A DNA stretch of 64,000 nt from Bradyrhizobium sp. AZCC 1719 (GTDB taxonomy: Bacteria; Pseudomonadota; Alphaproteobacteria; Rhizobiales; Xanthobacteraceae): the NCBI RefSeq assembly GCF_036924525.1, contig NZ_JAZHRU010000001.1, positions 186,001-250,000 of the forward strand, given 5' to 3'. The notes beneath the pieces were generated by a model that made no database searches, had not been told where the DNA came from, and saw only the letters and a program-made list of their open reading frames with translations. A program made the translations under genes and the position numbers. Shown here piece after piece: positions 56,742-63,051 of this stretch (positions within the stretch are counted from its first letter, which is position 1; each line of letters opens with the position of its first letter).

Positions 56742-58040
56742 CTAATGATGATGATCCTCGAACTCGTCTTCCTCGTTGACCTTGCTGTTGCCCTTGAACC
56801 AGCGCGACCAGGGCTTTTTGCTGCCGAGCGACCCCGTCGAATAGGGATCGCGTGACGCGTAAGGGTTACGCTGGGCGCGCGCGGCGACCTGCTCGCCCGA
56901 TGCCGCGGCGGGCTGACAGATGGTGCGGCGCGAGGGACGGCGCATCAGGTCGACGTGAATGTGATCCTCGTGGTGGGAGTTGGAGCCCGGCGCCAGCACG
57001 GTGTTGAACTGCTGGCAGGCGGCCGCGTGCACATCTCGCAGAAAGCCCTGCTCTTCCGGCACGCCGCGCCAGCCGCCCTTGACCGTGATGCGCCTGCCGT
57101 CGGCGAGCGTGAAGGCTGCGATGTCGAGCGCGTTGCCGAACGCGTGCTCGGAAATATGGGCATGCGGATTGCCGTTCATGCCGCGGCAGGAATAGGCGGA
57201 GATCTGCTTGATCTCGACGACGCGCATGCCGAACCAGCGCATCGCCGCCGGCTGCACGGAATCGGTCAGCCAGCGGTCGAGCGCGGAGACGATCGGACAC
57301 GCCAGCGTCGCCGCCGGCTTCATCGAGACCTGTCCGAAGGCGCTGACGGAATTGCCTTGCGCGGGACCGAGCCGCGGCGCAGCCGGCGATGGCGAATTGG
57401 ACGGCGGCGGATACGGCGCAGAAGACGGCGCGGTGTAACGGTCACGCGGTGGATAGGATGGTGGCGCCGCATAACCGCCGCCGTGCGGCGTCGGCACGCC
57501 TTCGGGCGGCAGATCGATGTCCTCCTGTTGCGAGGCGACACCCGGCGCGGACAGCGAGATCGGGCCGTTCGACGGCGCGGCATAGTTCGGCTGGCGCGGC
57601 GCCGGATTCGGATAGTTTCCTGAATGGCTCCCAGGATAGTTTCCAGAATAGCTCCCAGAAGAGTTCCCAGAATAGCTTCCTTGGGGCGGAGCCGGCGCCG
57701 GGGCGCGCGCGATCGGCCAGCGCGGCTGATTGCCGACATTGGCGGGCGGCCGCAGGCTTTCGTCGGCAAAGCCGAAAGAGGCGGTGTTTTCGCCGAGCGC
57801 CGCCACTTTCAGCGGATATTCCGCGCCGCACACGCCGGGACCGGAGATCGGATCGATCCGGACCAGCTCCGGGCTCTCCTTGACCGCGCCGGACTTCAGA
57901 CATGCGACTTCGGCCTCGGTACGCCACGGTTCGCGCTCGGCGGACTGAAAAAATCCGCGGCCACAACCCGCTAGCGAGACGAGGACGAAGGAGCCGACGA
58001 GATACAAACGAACTCCGCGCGTCATCCCGCGCACGTTCAA
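56742..58040 (-). CDS. Extensin-like C-terminal domain lipoprotein
   Basis: A 432-residue protein. The signal YLVGSFVLVSLAGC ends in a lipobox (Cys26 with the first ATG; MTRGVRLYL at 58025 is an alternative start). A long Pro/Ser/Gly/Tyr-rich linker follows, with repeated GSYSGN and GNYPGSHSGN units. The C-terminal extensin-like domain (about residues 250-390) has SEHAFGNALDIAAF and SNSHHEDHIHVDLMRR. These His/Asp residues match the zinc site of the family, related to DD-peptidase/VanY folds, so a cell-wall role in the periplasm is likely. The tail ends in EDEFEDHHH. Confidence 0.85.
   Translation of the reverse strand: MNVRGMTRGVRLYLVGSFVLVSLAGCGRGFFQSAEREPWRTEAEVACLKSGAVKESPELVRIDPISGPGVCGAEYPLKVAALGENTASFGFADESLRPPANVGNQPRWPIARAPAPAPPQGSYSGNSSGSYSGNYPGSHSGNYPNPAPRQPNYAAPSNGPISLSAPGVASQQEDIDLPPEGVPTPHGGGYAAPPSYPPRDRYTAPSSAPYPPPSNSPSPAAPRLGPAQGNSVSAFGQVSMKPAATLACPIVSALDRWLTDSVQPAAMRWFGMRVVEIKQISAYSCRGMNGNPHAHISEHAFGNALDIAAFTLADGRRITVKGGWRGVPEEQGFLRDVHAAACQQFNTVLAPGSNSHHEDHIHVDLMRRPSRRTICQPAAASGEQVAARAQRNPYASRDPYSTGSLGSKKPWSRWFKGNSKVNEEDEFEDHHH
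57605..57685. repeat. Tandem 12-base repeat inside the extensin-like gene
   Basis: The linker DNA on the plus strand contains variants of a 12-base unit (TTTCCTGAATGG, CTCCCAGGATAG, TTTCCAGAATAG and similar) repeated about six times. On the coding strand they spell GSYSGN, GNYPGSHS-type repeats. Such runs can change length by slippage. Confidence 0.7.
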
Positions 58041-58217
58041 CCAATTTATTTAAAGACTCTTCAACATGTTGATTTAACGATTTTTTTACCACGTTGCCGG
58101 GGCTGCCGACCGTGCAGATTCCGTGGATGGACAGCGGCGCTGACTTTTTGGGCCGGGAACGCTTTGCTAACCTTAAGTGTTAGGTGCGGGCAGACGTGAA
58201 CCCAGGGAGCCTTCCCA

Positions 58218-58313
58218 ATGGATTTCGTAAGTCCTCTCGTCAGCAGACTTGGCGTTGTAACCGCGTATGTTGCAATTGCTTTCGTCGGCGCGATTGTGCT
58301 TGGCGTGTTCTAG
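58218..58313 (+). CDS. Small membrane protein, 31 residues
   Basis: A frame of 31 codons, MDFVSPLVSRLGVVTAYV.., with a hydrophobic helix (VVTAYVAIAFVGAIVLGVF) and a TAG stop. A GGAG ribosome site lies about 9 bases upstream of the ATG. It is followed at 58340 by a strong hairpin with a T-run, as expected for an independently transcribed small gene. No known family was recognised; short single-helix peptides of this kind are often missed in annotation. Promoter presumably in the AT-rich 58060-58200 region. Confidence 0.55.
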   Translation: MDFVSPLVSRLGVVTAYVAIAFVGAIVLGVF

Positions 58314-58339
58314 ACTACCCGTCCAGACAATGGACCCGA

Positions 58340-58369
58340 ACGCCCGGTGACCAAGTCACCGGGCGTTTT
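58340..58369 (+). terminator. Rho-independent terminator
   Basis: Stem CGCCCGGTGAC pairing with GTCACCGGGCG around a three-base loop, extended by one A-T pair and followed by TTTTC. It lies 27 bases after the 31-codon ORF. Confidence 0.85.
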
Positions 58370-58379
58370 CGTGCACATA

Positions 58380-58437
58380 GCGTTTTCGAGCGAAGTGGAT
58401 TCCGGTTCGCGTGAAGAAAACGCGTCAAAACAAAATA
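58380..58437. repeat. GCGTTTTC repeat, second copy (left part only)
   Basis: The left hairpin half (GCGTTTTC..GAAAACGC) of the element at 32551-32650, with GCGTCAAAAC after it but without the long right-hand hairpin. It lies just beyond the terminator. Confidence 0.7.
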
Positions 58438-58443
58438 AGCCAT

Positions 58444-59274
58444 TCATGAGCGCGGCTCGGACATCATCGCCAGGCTATCGGCTCGGCGCATGATGCGGCT
58501 CCAATTGTTACCGGAGCAGTAGAAGCGGAGAAGCGCGCAGGCCTCGACGCGAAGCGTATCGACCCCCTTCATCGACATCGTGCCGTAATACGTCTCGCCG
58601 CTGTCCTGGCTGTAGACGCCGCCGGTCCATTGCCTTTCCGTCTTCGGCTTCATGTTGATCAGAATCGCCTCACCCTCCTCGTTCGACGATGAATTGAGCA
58701 CATAGCCGCACAGCGCGCCGCCGCATTTTCCGATCCGCACCCTTCCCTTGCCTTCCGTCTGCCAGTCGCCGATCGGCGAATCCGATGGCCCTTCCTCGGC
58801 CTGACGCGAGACGCGTTCAACCTGTGGCGCAGGCTGGACAGTTTCGGCCGGTTTCGCAGGCGGTGGCGGCGGCAACGGAATCGAGGCCTGCTGAGCCGGT
58901 GGGGGCGCAGGCGGCGGAGTTGGCGGAGACGGTGGCGGCGCGACGATTTCCGTCGTCGATGCGGCCGGGGTGTAGACGGCCGGCGGTGGCGCGGCGACGA
59001 CGGTCTTGGGCGGGGCTGCTGGCGGCGCAGGTGGCGAAACCGTCTGTGGTGCAGGCTTCGCCGGCACGGCCCCATCGCGATCATCGTCATGTCGGTCGCG
59101 TTTGTGGCGCCAGTTGAGGCTTCTGGAGACCGACATCGAGGCACAGGACGTCGAACGGCAATGCCTGGAGGATTCGATGTGCACCCGATGGCTGCCGATC
59201 TTGAATGAAATCGCGCCGGCATGGGCGGAAGAACCAAACAGCATCAGCACGGCGAGAAAACAAAGCTGTTTCAT
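58444..59274 (-). CDS. Secreted DUF2147 protein with Pro-rich linker (paralogue A)
   Basis: A 276-residue protein with start MKQLCFLAVLMLF and a signal peptide (cleavage near SAHAG, residue 18). An N-terminal segment (ISFKIGSHRVHIESSRHCRSTSC) resembles that of the paralogue at 59564. Next comes a Pro/Ala-rich linker, and a C-terminal DUF2147 domain: PIGDWQTEGKGRVRIGKCGGALCGY..NMKPKTERQWTGGVYSQDSGETYYGTMSMKG, ending CSGNNWSRI. DUF2147 proteins are small periplasmic proteins of unknown function. The frame upstream of this start runs to 59343 but is unlikely. Divergent from paralogue B. Confidence 0.8.
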   Translation of the reverse strand: MKQLCFLAVLMLFGSSAHAGAISFKIGSHRVHIESSRHCRSTSCASMSVSRSLNWRHKRDRHDDDRDGAVPAKPAPQTVSPPAPPAAPPKTVVAAPPPAVYTPAASTTEIVAPPPSPPTPPPAPPPAQQASIPLPPPPPAKPAETVQPAPQVERVSRQAEEGPSDSPIGDWQTEGKGRVRIGKCGGALCGYVLNSSSNEEGEAILINMKPKTERQWTGGVYSQDSGETYYGTMSMKGVDTLRVEACALLRFYCSGNNWSRIMRRADSLAMMSEPRS

Positions 59275-59367
59275 CGAAGCCTCCCGCGGGTGATCGCGGA
59301 AAATTAGTCGCGGGGAACTTCGGCTGGATGTGATTTGAATCACCGAGCCGCTTCGGCGCTGCCTGGA

Positions 59368-59467
59368 GCGTTTTCAAGCGAAGCGGACACCGGTTCGCGT
59401 CAAGAAAACGCGTCAAAACAAGAATCTAGAGCCCGGTTCTGATTCAATCAGAACCGAAGAGGCTCTA
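59368..59467. repeat. GCGTTTTC repeat, third copy
   Basis: The left part has arms GCGTTTTC and GAAAACGC. The right part has the imperfect hairpin TAGAGCCCGGTTCTGATT / AATCAGAACCGAAGAGGCTCTA. It lies between the two divergent DUF2147 genes, in the shared promoter region. Confidence 0.8.
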
Positions 59468-59563
59468 GCGCTTCGTGATCTGCATCACAGAGCGCGTCCC
59501 CGCGCCCGCGTAGGGTCTGCCCACGTTCACCGCCACCACGCACAAGCCGCTCAGGAGGCTCTC

Positions 59564-60301
59564 ATGAAGAAGCTGTACATCCTCGCCGCATTGTTGATCG
59601 CCACCACCTCGGCGCATGCGGGCGGCATTACCCTCCAGATCAACGGCGAGCGCATTCGTGTCGAATCGCCGCGCAACTGCAACGCCATTTCCTGCATCAA
59701 GATCACCGCGCCCGGCTATAACGGCACGCTCGGCAATATCGACCTCAAAGGGCTGGGCTCGAAGAGCAAGGACGACGATGAGGTGGTCGCGACCGCGCCG
59801 GCCAAACCCGCGACGTCAGCTCCTGCATCCGCCCAGGCCGCCGCGCCGCAGCCTGCAGCTCCCGCGGCACCAACTGCAACGCCTGCGCCCGCTCAAACCA
59901 CCGTCGCGGCCGCAACGCCGGCGCAAACCGAAGCACCGCCCGCTCCGCCGCCGCCCGCCCCGGCCGCCGCCGCGCCCGCGCCTGCACCGCAACCGGCTGC
60001 GGCCGCAGCGCCCGCTGCCGACTCGCCGATCGGTGTCTGGGCGACGGAAGAGAACAAGGGCAACGTGCGCATCGAGCAATGCGGCGCCAATCTGTGCGGC
60101 TATTCCGTCAACACCGGCGAAAGGATCCTGATCAACATGAAGCCCCAGGGCAGCAAGTGGACCGGCCGGATTCATGATCCCGACAGCGGCCGCAACTACG
60201 ACTCGACGATCGCGCTGAAGGGCGCCAGCTCACTGCGCGTCCAGGGTTGCGCCTTCGGCGGCATGTTCTGCGGCGGCCAGACCTGGAAGCGCGTGAGCTG
60301 A
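59564..60301 (+). CDS. Secreted DUF2147 protein with Ala/Pro-rich linker (paralogue B)
   Basis: A 245-residue protein with a signal peptide (MKKLYILAALLIATTSAHAG, cleavage near residue 19). The N-terminal block ITLQINGERIRVESPRNC is parallel to ISFKIGSHRVHIESSRHC in paralogue A, and the motif CNAISCIKI follows. A linker of about 70 residues rich in Ala and Pro separates it from the DUF2147 domain (PIGVWATEENKGNVRIEQCGANLCGY...NMKPQGSKWTGRIHDPDSGRNYDSTIALKG). Two copies in head-to-head arrangement suggest a local duplication. A tandem short repeat and a terminator follow the gene. Confidence 0.8.
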   Translation: MKKLYILAALLIATTSAHAGGITLQINGERIRVESPRNCNAISCIKITAPGYNGTLGNIDLKGLGSKSKDDDEVVATAPAKPATSAPASAQAAAPQPAAPAAPTATPAPAQTTVAAATPAQTEAPPAPPPPAPAAAAPAPAPQPAAAAAPAADSPIGVWATEENKGNVRIEQCGANLCGYSVNTGERILINMKPQGSKWTGRIHDPDSGRNYDSTIALKGASSLRVQGCAFGGMFCGGQTWKRVS

Positions 60302-60303
60302 AG

Positions 60304-60372
60304 ATTTGTCACCCGAGTTCTACCCGAGACCTATTCTCCCGAGACTTATTCTCCCCAGACTTATTCTCCCGA
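60304..60372 (+). repeat. Tandem 15-base repeat after paralogue B
   Basis: About four variants of a 15-base unit, CCCGAGACTTATTCT and relatives (ACCCGAGACCTATTCT, CCCCAGACTTATTCT), lie directly after the stop codon. Confidence 0.8.
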
Positions 60373-60378
60373 GACTTG

Positions 60379-60408
60379 GGCCCCGTGAGATTTCACGGGG
60401 CCTCTTTC
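60379..60408 (+). terminator. Rho-independent terminator
   Basis: Stem GGCCCCGTGA pairing with TCACGGGGCC around GATT, followed by TCTTTC. It ends the transcript of paralogue B. Confidence 0.75.
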
Positions 60409-60427
60409 ATGCATCACGGCGTCGCGT

Positions 60428-61141
60428 CTAGCTTGCCGCCCGGAACCGAACCTCACCATTGTTCAGGAAACATGTCTTGGTGAAGAGGCTCAGATCCAGC
60501 GGATTGGGCAATCTGACATCTTCCAGATCGGGGCATGGTTTCTTCAACGGATCGTACGAGCGATCGATCTGCGAGATAAAGACGAAGATCAGCCCTCGAT
60601 CGCGTGCGAACGACTGCAGCGCCCGAACCTGAACCATCAACTCCGGATTCTCACGCTTCTGGTCGAGCAGTTGCAGATAGTCCACGACCACCAGGGTGCC
60701 GCGAGGCGCGGCGGCCAGCCGCTCGATGATGTAATCTGAACTCATGTCGTCGGAGCTATCGAATTCAAACAGACCGGCGAAATCCTCCCGCGCCACGCCG
60801 ATGGCGCGGAAACGATCCAGAATATCCTTTTCCGTATACTCCAGCGTGAAGAACACGCCTCGACTGCCGGACTTCATGGCTTGCACGGCGAGTTCGAGGC
60901 TCATCAGGGTTTTGCCCTGCCCCGGGCGCGCGCCCATCAGCACCAGGTCGCCAGGAGCCAGTCGCGCAAACAGTTTTTCAGCGGGCGCGGTTGCAGTCAT
61001 TTTGGCCGCGAGCAAACTCCAGGCGCTGAAGCCTTCTCGCCTCGCAATGCGGTCGAGCGCCTCGTGCAGCGGGATGTTTTCGGCACGGGATAGAAGTTTG
61101 GCCTTACGCTTCAAGTGATAAAGGGGCGCAGATAGCTTCAT
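60428..61141 (-). CDS. Small DnaB-like RecA-fold ATPase
   Basis: A 237-residue protein. Walker A GARPGQGKT is at residues 70-78, Walker B in LVVVDYLQLLD (150-160), and FISQIDRSYD (188-197) looks like the DnaB-type sensor/C-terminal motif, so it corresponds to the C-terminal helicase domain of DnaB without the N-terminal primase-binding domain. Residues 8-47 (HLKRKAKLLSRAENIPLHEALDRIARREGFSAWSLLAA) form a small helical domain resembling the N-terminal piece of glyoxalase-related proteins. No replication, phage or plasmid gene is nearby. It might be a loader-free helicase, a regulator or a defence-related ATPase; none of these is shown. Confidence 0.75.
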   Translation of the reverse strand: MKLSAPLYHLKRKAKLLSRAENIPLHEALDRIARREGFSAWSLLAAKMTATAPAEKLFARLAPGDLVLMGARPGQGKTLMSLELAVQAMKSGSRGVFFTLEYTEKDILDRFRAIGVAREDFAGLFEFDSSDDMSSDYIIERLAAAPRGTLVVVDYLQLLDQKRENPELMVQVRALQSFARDRGLIFVFISQIDRSYDPLKKPCPDLEDVRLPNPLDLSLFTKTCFLNNGEVRFRAAS

Positions 61142-61450
61142 CGAAAGAACCTCCTATTGCGAGCAATTTCACAACCCCTCCTTATGCTTTGCGTGCTCGA
61201 ACAGTTGGTTCGATGATCGAAATGGCCCCGCATGAATGATGCTTTCCCGACGGAGGGAGGAGGCGTGGACCGCGCCAGAATCAGATTATAGCCAATCCCT
61301 GCTGAAGGGACATTGCCCACCTTGGGTGACGGTACGAAAAATAGTGGAAACGATTCGACCGGCAGCGATGTGGGAATCGCGCTCCCGCGACGAAACACTT
61401 TTCCCGCAACAACGAAAAAATCCCGAAACCGAAGCGCCATACGCGCCGTG
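61142..61450. other. Spacer upstream of the DnaB-like gene
   Basis: Non-coding region of about 310 bases that would hold the promoter of the ATPase gene on the minus strand. A CATTGCCC and a GAAAC-rich stretch are visible but no promoter could be assigned. Confidence 0.35.
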
Positions 61451-61570
61451 CCCCGGACGCGGTGCACCACAAAGTGGTGCGCCGCAGAGCCAGGGCCATT
61501 ACCTGCCGCGCGAGTGTGGGTCCCGGCTCTGCGATGCATCGCTGGCGCGCTGCTTCGCGCCCGGGACACG
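61451..61570. repeat. CCCGGACGCGG-type repeat, copy 3
   Basis: An inverted repeat of about 120 bp running from CCCCGGACGCGGTGCACCAC to GCGCCCGGGACACG. It ends three bases before the NUDIX stop codon. Confidence 0.8.
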
Positions 61571-61573
61571 GGG

Positions 61574-62060
61574 CTAGCGAAATAGTCGAAGCAGGTTTTG
61601 AAGAAAGCCGACGCGCTCGGCCTTGTGCTCTCGCGACACCGGCTGCAACGCCATCCCTTCCACGCCGTTTGCCGCCGCCAACGCGATCGGCCCGACATGT
61701 TCCAGAAACGCGCGCTCATAGCCACGCGACAGCCGCGCGACGGCTGCGTCAAGCGGCAGCCAGTCGACCGTCTTGACGTCGGGCATGAGTTTGCGGGTCG
61801 GCGCATCGCCCGCCTCCATGCGCCAGTAATGCACCACCTTGGCGCCGCCGCGGGATTCATAGGCTAACGTGCCCAGAAATTCGTGCACGGCAACGTCGTG
61901 CCCGGTTTCTTCCATCACCTCGCGTTCGGCAGCAGCGCGCGGCGTCTCGCCGTCGTCGAGCTTGCCCTTCGGCAAGACCCATTCATTGCGCTTACGCAGG
62001 GCGCACCACGGCGATCAACGGCGGCTCCGTCTGCCGCAACACGATTCCTCCTGCCGCCAT
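61574..62060 (-). pseudogene. NUDIX hydrolase gene with an apparent +1 frameshift
   Basis: The main frame (stop side) contains the NUDIX box GKLDDGETPRAAAEREVMEETG and a normal C-terminus (YERAFLEHVGPIALAAANGVEG). It opens at a TTG at 61975, but the first beta strand and part of the fold are missing. The missing N-terminus, starting MAAGGIVLRQTEPPLIAV at the ATG 62060, lies in another frame and runs into TAA at 62.0 kb. Removing one G from the run GGG at 61999-62001 joins both into VVRLRKRNEWVLPKGKL. So either a true frameshift mutation has disabled the gene or this is a one-base sequencing error. NUDIX enzymes hydrolyse nucleoside diphosphate derivatives. Confidence 0.8.
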
Positions 62061-62145
62061 GACAGGCGCTCTCGCCATCTATCTCTTCCCGCGTCGTCGC
62101 AATGCGATCGCGAGCATATAGAGGCAATAGCCCGGAGAATCGAGA

Positions 62146-63051
62146 TTAAACCTGCGGCTTTCGCAACAGTCGTTCGCCGGCGCGGATGCGCCCGCCCTCC
62201 GCGACGTTGTCGCAAAATTCGAAGTTCTCCGGCGCCAGCACGATGATGGTCGAGCCGTGCTCGAACCAGCCGAGCTCGTCGCCCTTGCGCACCTTCGCAT
62301 CGCAGGGAAACACCGTCGGTCCCCTGCTCTGCGCATTGAGCGTACGATCCAGGAAATGCAGCCGGATGCTGGCGACCAGAATGGCCGCGACCGGCACCAG
62401 CGTCAGCGCCTCGCCGGACGGCAGGCGTGCCTGCAGTACCGCCCGCTCGTTCTTGCAGAACAGACGCTCGACCCGCTTCAGCGCAATCGGATTGACGTTC
62501 CAGACGTCGCCATGGATGAAGGTCACCTTCTCGATCCGGCAATCATACGGCGCATGAAAGCGGTGATACATGCTGGACGTCAGCCTGAGCGTCAGGAAGC
62601 GGCCGTTGCGATGGCTCTCCACCAGCGCGGGATCGCCGAGCAAATCCAGCAGCGAATACGGCGCGCCCTTGATCTGGAACAGCTCGGTATCGGCGATCTT
62701 GCCGAAGGCGCCGATGATGCCGTCGGAAGGACTGGCCACCAGGTGCGGATCGGGATCCGCCGGCCGCAGCCCCGGGCGCAGCTCGCGCGTAAAGCAATCG
62801 TGCAAGCTCTTGAATTCGGTCTTTCTCGCTTCCGACAAATCGAGATCGGAAAACAGCCGCCAGCAGCCAATCGAAGAATCGCGCACGAGCGGATTCTCGA
62901 TCTTGCTGAACCAGCCCATGAAGCGCGTCAGCGCGGCGCGCGGGATGCGGTTGGTCAGGAGGAAGTTGAGGTCCTCCTGCTGGGTGAAGCGGGCGATCAG
63001 GCGCCGGACTGTCATCAATCTGTCAGCAGGATTGGCTAGCGCTTCAGGCAT
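62146..63051 (-). CDS. Phosphatidylserine decarboxylase-family enzyme
   Basis: A 301-residue protein (start MPEALANPADRL; a longer frame up to 63189 is unlikely). The PSD signature is near the C-terminus: GWFEHGSTIIVLAP, where Ser267 would be the self-cleavage residue that becomes the pyruvoyl group. The usual motif is LGST, here HGST, so the family fits but the leucine is replaced. Other PSD motifs: VASPSDGIIGAFGKI, RLTSSMYHRFHAPYDC, FIHGDVWNVNPIAL. It lacks the N-terminal membrane segments of E. coli Psd. Its start codon overlaps that of the divergent aminotransferase gene. Confidence 0.85.
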   Translation of the reverse strand: MPEALANPADRLMTVRRLIARFTQQEDLNFLLTNRIPRAALTRFMGWFSKIENPLVRDSSIGCWRLFSDLDLSEARKTEFKSLHDCFTRELRPGLRPADPDPHLVASPSDGIIGAFGKIADTELFQIKGAPYSLLDLLGDPALVESHRNGRFLTLRLTSSMYHRFHAPYDCRIEKVTFIHGDVWNVNPIALKRVERLFCKNERAVLQARLPSGEALTLVPVAAILVASIRLHFLDRTLNAQSRGPTVFPCDAKVRKGDELGWFEHGSTIIVLAPENFEFCDNVAEGGRIRAGERLLRKPQV

